Shown here: positions 44,406 through 52,378 of the stretch, in pieces | Position numbering within the stretch: the first letter of the stretch is position 1 | Layout of the letters: each line of letters begins with the position of its first letter | NCBI GenBank assembly: GCA_016794785.1 | Contig: JAEUHC010000019.1 | Coordinates: 496,001-560,000 of the forward strand | DNA: 64,000 nucleotides | Origin: Opitutaceae bacterium | Lineage (GTDB): Bacteria; Verrucomicrobiota; Verrucomicrobiia; Opitutales; Opitutaceae | Reading direction: 5' to 3' | Notes under the pieces: generated by a model | What the model was told of the DNA's origin: nothing | Database searches by the model: none | The model's input: only the letters and a program-made list of their open reading frames with translations | Made by a program: the position numbers and the translations under genes

Positions 44406-45344
44406 ATGCCGTCCGGCCCCAGCCAATCCACCGCGCCAGCGCCCGATGGGCTTCGTCCGCATCTGTGTGTCTGCATCTGCACCTATCAGCGGCCGGAGTT
44501 GCTGCGCCGGCTGCTGGAGGAATTGGAAAAGCAGGAGACCGGCGGAGCCTTCGACTACTCTGTGGTGGTCGCGGACAATGACGAGAGGCGTTCCGCTGAG
44601 GCCCTCGTGGCCGAATTTGCCCGGCGCGCGCCGGGGCGCATCGCGTATTGCAGCGAGCCACGGCGGAATATCTCGCTCGTCCGCAATCGCGCGATCGCTG
44701 AGGCGCGCGGCGACTTCATCGTGTTCATCGACGACGACGAATTTCCCGTTCGGTCGTGGCTCGCCGATCTTTGGCGGACTTGCGAGCGCCACGGCGTCTC
44801 AGGTGTGCTGGGCCCCGTGCGCCCGCATTTCGATGCCACGCCACCCGGCTGGCTGATCAAGGGCCGCTTCTGCGAGCGTCCGGAGTTTCCGACGGGCACG
44901 GCGCTCGTCTGGTCGCAGTGCCGCACGGGCAACGTCCTTTTCCGTCGTGCCATCTTGCCGGCGGGCGAGCCGCCTTTTCGCGAACAGTTCGGCACCGGCG
45001 GCGAGGACGTGGATTTTTTCCAGCGCATGGCCGCCCGGGGTGAAAAATTCGTCTGGTGCAACGAGGCCGTGGCCTACGAGACGGTGCCGCCCTCGCGGTG
45101 GACGCGGCGCTACGCCCTCCAGCGTGCGCTGCTGCGCGGCAAGAACAGTCTCAAGATATCGGAAGGGCGGGCGGTGCTGCTGGCCAAGTCGATCATCGCC
45201 GTGCCGCTTTATGGGATTGTGCTGCCGTTTTCGTTGCTGGCCGGGCACCATCGTTTCATGAAACTCTCGATCAAGTGCTGTGACCACGTGGGTCGGCTGC
45301 TCGCTGCGGTGGGGCTTCATCCCATGGATGCGCGGCCGATGTAA
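44406..45344 (+). CDS. Family 2 glycosyltransferase (rhamnosyl-transferase-like)
   Basis: A 312-residue GT-A enzyme: LCVCICTYQRPELLRRLLEE, VVVADNDERRSAEALV, NISLVRNRAIAEARGDFIVF, then IDDDEFPVRSWL with the DDD metal site and FGTGGEDVDFFQRMAARG. From ATG 44406; the open frame further upstream overlaps the previous gene. A C-terminal membrane-like stretch (KSIIAVPLYGIVLPFSLLAG) is present. The sugar donor cannot be told. Confidence 0.88.
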   Translation: MPSGPSQSTAPAPDGLRPHLCVCICTYQRPELLRRLLEELEKQETGGAFDYSVVVADNDERRSAEALVAEFARRAPGRIAYCSEPRRNISLVRNRAIAEARGDFIVFIDDDEFPVRSWLADLWRTCERHGVSGVLGPVRPHFDATPPGWLIKGRFCERPEFPTGTALVWSQCRTGNVLFRRAILPAGEPPFREQFGTGGEDVDFFQRMAARGEKFVWCNEAVAYETVPPSRWTRRYALQRALLRGKNSLKISEGRAVLLAKSIIAVPLYGIVLPFSLLAGHHRFMKLSIKCCDHVGRLLAAVGLHPMDARPM

Positions 45345-45356
45345 CCTTTTGTCCCT

Positions 45357-46346
45357 GTGATCGCCACCTCGCCCATGCCTGTCGCCAGCACCGCCCGCCT
45401 TGGGGGCTCGCCTGCGCTCGAATTCGAGGGCCGGCGCATTGTGAGCAGTGGTGGCTGGCTGCGGATCGCCTCGATCTTTGATGAAGTGTGGCTGGATGTG
45501 CCCGCGCTTTCGAATCCCTTTGCGGCGGTCGAAGCTGTGCAGGGGAGCGGACTCGCGGCCGACCTTTTCACGTTTGCCCAAGCCCTGCCCCGCACGGCAG
45601 TCGAATATCCGGATCTCCATCTCGACTTCGACAATCTCGCGGTCGGTCCCACGGCCAACTTCAAGGCTTGGTGGGAAGCGTTGCCGCAGGAATCGCGGAA
45701 GAACTGCCGCAAGGCTCAGAAGCGTGGCATCACGGTTCGTCCCTTCCAGTTAGACGCCGAGACCGCCGCTGGCATCAAGGCGATCTACGACGAGACGCCC
45801 GTTCGCCAGGGACGCCGGTTTCCCCACTATGGAAAGGATCTCGCGACGGTGCGGGCTGAGAACGCGAGCTATGCGGAGCGAGCACGCTTCATCGGTGCGT
45901 TTTTGGAAGGCCGCCTGATTGGCTTCATCAAGATGGTCTACTGCGGCCGCACCGCGCGCATCATGCAGATCATCGCACGCAACGATCAGTATGAGAAGCA
46001 TCCGACCAATGCGCTGCTCGCCGCTGCCATGGAGCAATGCGCGAAGGAGGCGATCGACCACTTGATTTACGGCCAGTATGTTTACGGCAAGAAGCGCAAT
46101 AGCAGCGTCACCGAGTTCAAGCGCCGCAACGGGTTCGTTGAGGTGCTTCTTCCCCGTTACTACATTCCGCTCACGCCCAAGGGGCGGCTGGCGCTCGCCA
46201 CGGGGCTGCATCGGGGCGTCGCGGCCAACCTGCCCGAGCCGGTGACCAAGTTTCTTCTGGACTCCCGTGCTTTCGTTTACGACAAGCTCGGCCCGAAATT
46301 TCAGGGCGGGCGTCCTTCCTCCGCGACTCAGCGGGCCGCCTCATGA
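45357..46346 (+). CDS. GNAT/FemAB-like acetyltransferase of the EPS locus
   Basis: A 329-residue product with a single GNAT-like core: QESRKNCRKAQKRGITVRPF, ARFIGAFLEGRLIGFIKMVY, PTNALLAAAMEQCAKEAI and NSSVTEFKRRNGFVEVLLPR. The pattern is that of FemAB-related or BioF2-like proteins. GTG start at 45357, 12 bases after the glycosyltransferase. Acetylation of an amino sugar after deacetylation is one possibility; there is no direct evidence. Nine bases after its stop lies a tRNA-like gene. Confidence 0.75.
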   Translation: MIATSPMPVASTARLGGSPALEFEGRRIVSSGGWLRIASIFDEVWLDVPALSNPFAAVEAVQGSGLAADLFTFAQALPRTAVEYPDLHLDFDNLAVGPTANFKAWWEALPQESRKNCRKAQKRGITVRPFQLDAETAAGIKAIYDETPVRQGRRFPHYGKDLATVRAENASYAERARFIGAFLEGRLIGFIKMVYCGRTARIMQIIARNDQYEKHPTNALLAAAMEQCAKEAIDHLIYGQYVYGKKRNSSVTEFKRRNGFVEVLLPRYYIPLTPKGRLALATGLHRGVAANLPEPVTKFLLDSRAFVYDKLGPKFQGGRPSSATQRAAS

Positions 46347-46355
46347 ACGCCTTTC

Positions 46356-46430
46356 GCCGGTGTAGCTCAACGTTAGAGTGGCCGAATTGTATTCGGCAGA
46401 TGGAGTGTTCAATTCCTCCCGCCGGCTCCA
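46356..46430 (+). tRNA. Divergent tRNA-Thr-like gene (anticodon TGT) inside the EPS operon
   Basis: The 75 bases fold as a tRNA: acceptor GCCGGTG/CGCCGGC, D-arm GCTC-AACGTTA-GAGT, anticodon arm GCCGA-ATTGTAT-TCGGC with anticodon TGT, T-loop TTCAATT and encoded CCA with discriminator T. It differs from normal tRNA-Thr in three ways: the D-loop has GT where the invariant GG is expected, the D-stem closes with G-T, and the T-stem (GGAG-T-G / CCTCC) needs a bulged T. It is either a divergent functional tRNA or a decaying copy. It lies in the same direction between two EPS genes. Confidence 0.7.
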
Positions 46431-46507
46431 TGGTCTTGACTGGGCGCGTCCCCTGCGCACTCGCAGGCCAGGTGCCGTCGGCGCGTTGAAGCGCGCGGAC
46501 GTTTTTC

Positions 46508-48340
46508 ATGCCTGGACTAGCTGGCATCGTCGGCCCCCGTTCTCGGAATCCTGCTTCCACCACCGAAGTCGGCCGGATGGTGCGCGCGATGGGGCAGGCA
46601 ATGGAGACCCCAGCGCAAACGCGCGAATGCACCGCCGACCCGGAGGGCGTGCGCCTGGCTTGGGTGCAGCGTGCCGGCGATGCGGAATGCGCGGCGTGGA
46701 ACAGCACACGCGATGTCCTGCTCGTGTTTCACGGACGTGATTTCGATCTGGAGGAAAAAACTCAAGCGGCGCGCGCACGCGGGCTGACTTTTCAGACCGA
46801 GGCCGAGTGTCTGCTCCATTGCTACGAGGCGGAGGGAGAAGCCTTTGTCACCAAGCTCAACGGCCGTTTCAGCGGGCTGATTTTCGACCGGCGCCAAGGG
46901 AAGGTCCTGCTCTTCAACGACCGCTTTGGCGCAGGTCGCGTCTATGTGCGCCGCGGCCCGGACGGGCTCTCATTTGCATCGGAAGCAAAGGCGCTGCTCG
47001 CCGCATTTCCCGAACTCCGACGGGTCGATCCGCGCGGGCTCGGGGAGTTTTTCTCCCTCGGCTGCGTGCTGCAGGACCGCACGCTTTATCCTGATATTGC
47101 GCTGCTGCCGGCCGGCTCGCTCTGGACGCTCCACGCGGACGGCCGCGTGGAGCAGCGCCGCTATTTTTCGCCGACGAGCTGGGAAGAGCAGACGAAGCTC
47201 GCACCGGAGGAGTTCTGCGCCCAACTGACGCAGCTCTTTTCGCGCATCGTGCCGCGCTACCACCGCGAGGCCGGAGCGGTCGCGATGTCAATGACTGGCG
47301 GGCTCGACAGCCGCATGATCCTCGCGTGGGCCCAGGCCGGCCGCGGGGAGCTGCCGTGCTACACCTTTGGCGGACCTTATCGCGACTGCGCCGATGTGCG
47401 CATCGCTCGGCGGCTGGCCGGCCTTGCCGCGCAACCCCATCGCACGATTCCAATCGGGCCGGATTTTTTCCCCCAATTCCTCGCCTTGGCAGGTCGCACC
47501 GTTGAACTGAGCGACGGCACGATGGATGTCTCGGGCGCGGTCGAACTCTACGCCAACCGTCTCGCCAAGGACATCGCGCCGATCCGGCTGACGGGCAATT
47601 ACGGTTCGGAGATTCTGCGTGCCAACGTGGCGTTTCGCCCGCGCCCGCTCGACGCTTCGCTATTCGCACCCGAATTCAGGCCATTTCTGGCCGCGGCGGC
47701 GGAGACGTATCGCGCCGAGGCTGCGATGCACCGGCTTTCGTTCATCGCGTTCAAGCAGGTCCCTTGGCATCACCATGCACGGCTTTCGGTAGAGGCGGCG
47801 GTCTTGGAGCCGCGCTCGCCGTTTCTTGACAACGCCCTCGTGGGGCTCGCCTACCGCACCCCCGCGGAGCTGCAGGGCAGCCCCGTGCCAGCCCTGCGCA
47901 CGACGGCCGCTGGCAACCCGGCGTTTGCCCCCGTGCCGACGGATCGGGCCGTGCGGCTGCAGCCGGTGCCGGTGCTCGGCTCCATTGCGCATCGGTGGCA
48001 GGAGTTCACCGCCAAGGTGGAATACGCTTGGGATTACGGCATGCCGCCATGGCTGGTTCGGGGTGTCCGGCCGCTTCGCCCTTTGCGACCGGAGCGCCTG
48101 TTTCTCGGGCACCACAAATTCTACCATTTCCGCACGTGGTATCGCGAGCAACTGTCTGACGCGTTTTCCTCCCTTCCGATCGAACTCAGCCACCTGCCTG
48201 CTTGCTATGCGGCGGGCGTTCCGCGCCGGATGGTGGAGCAGCACGTCTCGGGTCGGACGAATCACACGCTCGACTTGCATCGTCTGCTCACGCTGCACTT
48301 CATTGATCGGCAGCTTTTCCATCCGCCATGCAGCAACTGA
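46508..48340 (+). CDS. Asparagine-synthetase-like protein lacking the glutaminase cysteine
   Basis: A 610-residue AsnB-fold protein. The C-terminal synthetase half keeps the pyrophosphate loop (SMTGGLDSR, residues 261-269). The N-terminal Ntn half starts MPGLAGIVG where active AsnB has MCGIAG, so the nucleophilic Cys is Pro; the RGPD and NGEIYN regions are also lost (LVFHGRDFD). It should therefore not hydrolyse glutamine, resembling beta-lactam synthetase and carbapenam synthetase, which kept the fold without glutaminase activity. Amidotransferase-like proteins of this type recur in exosortase-linked EPS loci. Substrate unknown. It overlaps the next gene by 13 bases. Confidence 0.85.
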   Translation: MPGLAGIVGPRSRNPASTTEVGRMVRAMGQAMETPAQTRECTADPEGVRLAWVQRAGDAECAAWNSTRDVLLVFHGRDFDLEEKTQAARARGLTFQTEAECLLHCYEAEGEAFVTKLNGRFSGLIFDRRQGKVLLFNDRFGAGRVYVRRGPDGLSFASEAKALLAAFPELRRVDPRGLGEFFSLGCVLQDRTLYPDIALLPAGSLWTLHADGRVEQRRYFSPTSWEEQTKLAPEEFCAQLTQLFSRIVPRYHREAGAVAMSMTGGLDSRMILAWAQAGRGELPCYTFGGPYRDCADVRIARRLAGLAAQPHRTIPIGPDFFPQFLALAGRTVELSDGTMDVSGAVELYANRLAKDIAPIRLTGNYGSEILRANVAFRPRPLDASLFAPEFRPFLAAAAETYRAEAAMHRLSFIAFKQVPWHHHARLSVEAAVLEPRSPFLDNALVGLAYRTPAELQGSPVPALRTTAAGNPAFAPVPTDRAVRLQPVPVLGSIAHRWQEFTAKVEYAWDYGMPPWLVRGVRPLRPLRPERLFLGHHKFYHFRTWYREQLSDAFSSLPIELSHLPACYAAGVPRRMVEQHVSGRTNHTLDLHRLLTLHFIDRQLFHPPCSN

Positions 48341-49728
48341 TCCTTCTTGGGTTTCTGCTTTTTGCCTTATGGCTCATTCGGCGGGACATCGCGATGCGGC
48401 CCGGCCTGTCGGTGGCCATTTGGATCCCGACTCTGTGGGTTGGCATCATCGCATCCCGGCCGCTCTCGGCTTGGATCGGATCGGGTGGTGCATCTGATAC
48501 GCTGGATGGCAGCCCGGTCGATCGGATGTTTTACCTGACGATGATCGTGGCGGCGGTCATCACCTTGTCGCGGCGGGCGTTCAGCTTGCAGTGGGTTATG
48601 GCCCGCAGCTGGCCGATTGTCCTGTTCTACGCGTTCCTGCTCCTGAGCGTGCTCTGGGCTAATTCGTTGGAGGCGTCGTTCAAACGCTGGTTCAAGGAGA
48701 CGGGCAACATCCTCGTCGCGCTCGTAATTCTCACCGAGTCCAACCCGATGCAGGCCATCCGGGCGGTCTTCGTCCGCTGCGCCTTGGTCCTGATTCCGCT
48801 CTCCCTGATCTTCATTCGATACTTCCCTGACTTGGGCCGGCGCTACAGCCAGCACTCCGGCCAGATGGAGGCGACGGGCGTGACCTTCCAGAAAAACTCA
48901 CTCGGCACCATGCTGCTTGTGTGTTGCATCGTTTTTATCTGGGACTGGATGGAACGCACTCGCGCGGGCGAGAAAGGCTGGACCGTAGTAGATCGGGCCG
49001 TGGCGTTGGCCGTCATGGCGATCTCCGTGTGGCTCTTTTTCCTCTGCGACAGCAAGACGTCCATGGTTACCGTGGCCGTCGCCACCATCCTGCTTGCGGC
49101 AATTCGTCTGCCTAAATTCCATCGTCGGGTCAGTGCCTTTGGCATCTATACGGTGGCCGCGGTGATCGCCTTGCTCACGATGGACAACCTCGTCGGCGTC
49201 ACCGAGATGATCGTCCGGGCGCTCGGGCGTGACATGACTTTCACCGGCCGCACCGAGGTGTGGCGCGAACTCTTCGCGGTCGGCACCGATCCACTATTCG
49301 GCACCGGCTTCATGAGTTTTTGGGACGATCGATTCTACCAGGACAAACTGCCCAACTGGGTCGCCTTCTCCGCCCACAACGGCTATGTTGAAATTTATCT
49401 GGCCGGCGGCATGATTGGCGTGGGGTTTCTGGGCCTCATGCTGCTGGGCGTGGCCTTCATCATCAAGGCCGACCTCAAGCGCGGGGGAAGTTATGCCGTC
49501 GTGCGGTTTGCTGTCTTTGTTGCCGTGCTGATCGCGAATTTCTTTGAGTCCAACTTCGCCTGCATGACCCCGCTGGGATTTCTCTTTCTCCTCGTGGCGA
49601 TTGGCTACGCGACCCCGCGGGATGAGGCTCTGGCGGCGGCACCGAGCGAGCCCGATGATCTCGCGCTGCAACGGGTCGCCCCTCATGTCACGCCAACCCC
49701 GGTCGCGGGCGCGCCGCATTTCCCATGA
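48328..49728 (+). CDS. O-antigen ligase/polymerase family membrane protein (Wzy-like)
   Basis: A 466-residue protein with about 10-12 membrane segments and the large-loop motif of the O-antigen ligase/Wzy_C family (TFTGRTEVWRELF, then GTGFMSFWDDRF and FSAHNGYVEIYLAGGMIGVG). In this context it is most likely the EPS repeat-unit polymerase rather than a lipid A ligase. It begins 13 bases inside the preceding gene and ends in an ATGA overlap with the next. Confidence 0.88.
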   Translation: MQQLILLGFLLFALWLIRRDIAMRPGLSVAIWIPTLWVGIIASRPLSAWIGSGGASDTLDGSPVDRMFYLTMIVAAVITLSRRAFSLQWVMARSWPIVLFYAFLLLSVLWANSLEASFKRWFKETGNILVALVILTESNPMQAIRAVFVRCALVLIPLSLIFIRYFPDLGRRYSQHSGQMEATGVTFQKNSLGTMLLVCCIVFIWDWMERTRAGEKGWTVVDRAVALAVMAISVWLFFLCDSKTSMVTVAVATILLAAIRLPKFHRRVSAFGIYTVAAVIALLTMDNLVGVTEMIVRALGRDMTFTGRTEVWRELFAVGTDPLFGTGFMSFWDDRFYQDKLPNWVAFSAHNGYVEIYLAGGMIGVGFLGLMLLGVAFIIKADLKRGGSYAVVRFAVFVAVLIANFFESNFACMTPLGFLFLLVAIGYATPRDEALAAAPSEPDDLALQRVAPHVTPTPVAGAPHFP

Positions 49729-50546
49729 GCCCAACGGAGACGATTCCGAAACGCCTCATCCAGACCGGCAAGACCCGTGAGCTGCCGTTGCTGGAGCAGG
49801 CCGCGTGGGTGAACCTCACGCGACTCAACCCGGACTTCGAGCACGTCTATTTTACGGACGCCGACATCGACGCGTTCATGGATCGTGAGTTTCCGCAGTA
49901 TCGCGCGGTGTTCGACGGCTTTCCGTTCAAGATCCAGCGCTTTGATTTTTTCCGCTATCTCGCTGTCTACCGGCTCGGCGGATTCTATTTCGATCTCGAT
50001 GTGTTTCTGGCGCGCGGTCTCGCTGAGCTCTCGAACGTCGCGTGCGTGTTTCCTTTCGAGGAGCTGACACTCAGCCGCTTCCTGCGCGACCACCACGGGA
50101 TCGATTGGGAGATTGGCAACTACGCCTTTGGTGCATGCGCCGGGCATCCGTTCCTCAAGGCTATTATCGACAACTGCGTGCGGGCGCAGCGGGAGCCGCG
50201 CTGGGCGGAGGAGATGCTGGGGGACATCCCGCGATGGTTTCGCGACGGTTTCAATGTGCTGCACACCACCGGGCCGGGTCTCGTCACCCGCACCTTGGTG
50301 GAACAACCCGGGGCGGCGAAGTCTGTGACGGTCCTGTTCCCGCCGGATGTCTGCGACGCCCGCGCGTGGCACAAATTCGGCGACTACGGCGTGCATCTGA
50401 TGGCGGCGTCGTGGCGCGGACGGGGCGGGTTTCTCCAACGTCGCCTGGCGAGGATGTGGGAAACCCGCCGACGGAAAGAATGTCTGGCTGAAAGCAAACG
50501 TCTGGGTCCTGTGCGATCGTTTCCCGTGCAGGCTCCGGCGGTGTAG
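49725..50546 (+). CDS. Capsular-type glycosyltransferase (GT32-like)
   Basis: A 273-residue protein beginning ETIPKRLIQTGKTRELP, typical of Och1-like/GT32 transferases. It has FKIQRFDFFRYLAVYRLGGF followed by YFDLDVFLAR (DXD motif DLD), and EIGNYAFGACAGHPFLKAII. No signal peptide or membrane helix. It starts in an ATGA overlap with the polymerase, and the next gene starts 2 bases after its stop. Confidence 0.85.
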   Translation: MSPTETIPKRLIQTGKTRELPLLEQAAWVNLTRLNPDFEHVYFTDADIDAFMDREFPQYRAVFDGFPFKIQRFDFFRYLAVYRLGGFYFDLDVFLARGLAELSNVACVFPFEELTLSRFLRDHHGIDWEIGNYAFGACAGHPFLKAIIDNCVRAQREPRWAEEMLGDIPRWFRDGFNVLHTTGPGLVTRTLVEQPGAAKSVTVLFPPDVCDARAWHKFGDYGVHLMAASWRGRGGFLQRRLARMWETRRRKECLAESKRLGPVRSFPVQAPAV

Positions 50547-50548
50547 CC

Positions 50549-51307
50549 ATGGGGAACATCGTCAGACGTATCCGGGGCGCGACTGCGCGCCGCATGGCCA
50601 AGTGGTTCGCTAAGCGGTCCTGGACCATCCCGGCGGGGCGTCCGGTGATCTCATTCACCTTCGACGATTTTCCGAAGTCGGCTCTGACCTGCGGCGGAGC
50701 GGTGCTTGAGCAGCACGGATTGGCGGCAACTTACTACACGTCTTTCGGGCTGATGGGGCGCACGATTGAGACCGGGTTGATTTTCGATCAAGACGACATT
50801 CCGCGGCTCCTGCAGGGCGGGCATGAACTCGGCTGCCACACCCATGATCATTGCCCCGCGTGGGAAACTGCCACGGCGGACTACATGGCATCCGTGCAAA
50901 GAAACGCCACTGCGTTGGCCGCGCTGGTGGCAGGCAGGCAGTTTGAGACCCACTCTTACCCGATAAGCTATCCACGGCCGGCCACGAAGCGCCGGCTCGG
51001 CCGGATTTTTAGGGGATGCCGTTTTGGCGGCCAGATGCGCAACGCCGATGTCGTCGATCTCAACTGCCTCTCGTCTTTCTTTCTGGAGCAATGCGGGGAG
51101 AATATTGGCAGCGTGGAGCGCATCATCGGGGAAACCGTGGAGTCGGGCGGATGGTTGATTTTTTCGACACACGACGTGGAGGCTGCTCCCACGCGTTACG
51201 GTTGCACGCCGGAGTTCTTCGAGCGGGTGGTCGCATGCGCGGTGCGTTCCGGCGCCGAGATTCTGCCGATGGCCAAGATGATGGCGACGCTTGGAACCAG
51301 CCGTTGA
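50549..51307 (+). CDS. Polysaccharide deacetylase (NodB homology)
   Basis: A 252-residue stand-alone carbohydrate esterase family 4-like protein: ISFTFDDFPKSA with the catalytic/metal Asp pair, GHELGCHTHDHCPAWE with the metal His residues, and IFSTHDVEAAPT near the C-terminus. No clear signal peptide is seen (N-terminus is basic, not hydrophobic), so it may act on cytoplasmic or lipid-linked sugar. It is the second deacetylase of the locus, apart from the domain fused to the GT4 protein. Confidence 0.85.
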   Translation: MGNIVRRIRGATARRMAKWFAKRSWTIPAGRPVISFTFDDFPKSALTCGGAVLEQHGLAATYYTSFGLMGRTIETGLIFDQDDIPRLLQGGHELGCHTHDHCPAWETATADYMASVQRNATALAALVAGRQFETHSYPISYPRPATKRRLGRIFRGCRFGGQMRNADVVDLNCLSSFFLEQCGENIGSVERIIGETVESGGWLIFSTHDVEAAPTRYGCTPEFFERVVACAVRSGAEILPMAKMMATLGTSR

Positions 51308-51344
51308 CGAAGATGCGAGCGAACCGTCCAATCAGGGAATCTCC

Positions 51345-52370
51345 GTGAACACTGCCAAACCTTTGTCATCGCGCCTCGACTACCTCGATCTGACCAAGGG
51401 GCTGCTCGTGTGTGTGATGGTGATCTATCACAGCCTCAACTACACGAACCAGTATCACCTTGGGTTCCGGTTCTTCTCCTTCCTGCCGCCGTCGTTCGTC
51501 TTGATCACGGGCTTCCTGCTGGCGGTCGTATATTTTCCGCGGTTCCAGAAGGGCGAGCCCGGGCTGGCGAGGCGGCTAGTCCTCCGGAGCCTCCGTTTGC
51601 TGGCGCTGTTTGTCGCCTTGAATGTCGTGGCGCAATTGGTCCGGAGCCCGGCCTACGGACAGAGGGTGGGGGTCGCGGAGTTTTTTGCCCATTGGCAGGA
51701 GGTTTTTCTCCAGGGCGGCGCGAGGCTCGACGGCGGCGGCCGGATCGCGGCCTTCGAGGTGTTGTTGCCGATTGCCTACACGATCGCCCTCGCCCCGCCG
51801 TTGTTGATCCTCGCGGCCAAGATTCGTTTTTTCCTGCCGGTGTTCTGCGTGAGTTTCGTCGGGCTCTGCGGGTGGCTGGGCCACCACGACTATCCGCTGG
51901 TCAATTTGCTGTTTATAGGCGCGGGCGTCATCGGGATTTTCGGGGGCTGGTTGGTGCGGGACCCGGATGTGTTGGAGCGCTTTTTCTGGCCGGCACTGGT
52001 CGCGGCGGTGGCCTATTCGGTGATCGGCACGGGCTGGGGCTCCCTCTACAGCGTCCAGATGGCCGGTTCCATCATCGCGGTGGTTTTCCTTTGCGGACTG
52101 AGCATGAAACTCACGAGCCATTTTGCCGGCGCGTGGATCATCCGGCACACGATCCGCGTGGGGCAATATTCGCTGGTCGCCTACATCGGGCAGATTGCGT
52201 TGTTGCAATTGCTCGTGCGCCCGCTTGGACGGCCGGACCCGATTTCATGGGAAGCGCTCGCGATGTTTGGCGGCACGCTGGTCGGGATGTCGCTCATGGT
52301 TGAAACCTCGAGGTGGCTCCGCGCGCGCTCCGCGCTGGCCGATCGCGCTTACAAGCTCGTGTTCGCCTAG
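51345..52370 (+). CDS. OpgC/acyltransferase-3-like membrane protein
   Basis: A 341-residue polytopic membrane protein (about ten helices). It starts with the acyltransferase-type signature RLDYLDLTKGLLVCVMVIYH (Asp, Arg/Lys and His in the first helix) and ends with the segment IRVGQYSLVAYIGQIALLQL. Best comparison is OpgC, which adds succinyl groups to periplasmic glucans, or related acyltransferase-3 proteins. GTG 51345 is chosen; TTG 51291 would add 18 residues and overlap the deacetylase. The MBOAT gene starts 8 bases after its stop. Acylation of the polysaccharide is inference. Confidence 0.72.
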   Translation: MNTAKPLSSRLDYLDLTKGLLVCVMVIYHSLNYTNQYHLGFRFFSFLPPSFVLITGFLLAVVYFPRFQKGEPGLARRLVLRSLRLLALFVALNVVAQLVRSPAYGQRVGVAEFFAHWQEVFLQGGARLDGGGRIAAFEVLLPIAYTIALAPPLLILAAKIRFFLPVFCVSFVGLCGWLGHHDYPLVNLLFIGAGVIGIFGGWLVRDPDVLERFFWPALVAAVAYSVIGTGWGSLYSVQMAGSIIAVVFLCGLSMKLTSHFAGAWIIRHTIRVGQYSLVAYIGQIALLQLLVRPLGRPDPISWEALAMFGGTLVGMSLMVETSRWLRARSALADRAYKLVFA

Positions 52371-52378
52371 CCGCGCCC

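Noticed and set aside
46481..46506. Small GCGCG/CGCGC hairpin with TTTTT after the tRNA-like gene
   Set aside because: Five base pairs with a spacer of several bases before the Ts; too weak for a terminator call, and it would cut the EPS operon.
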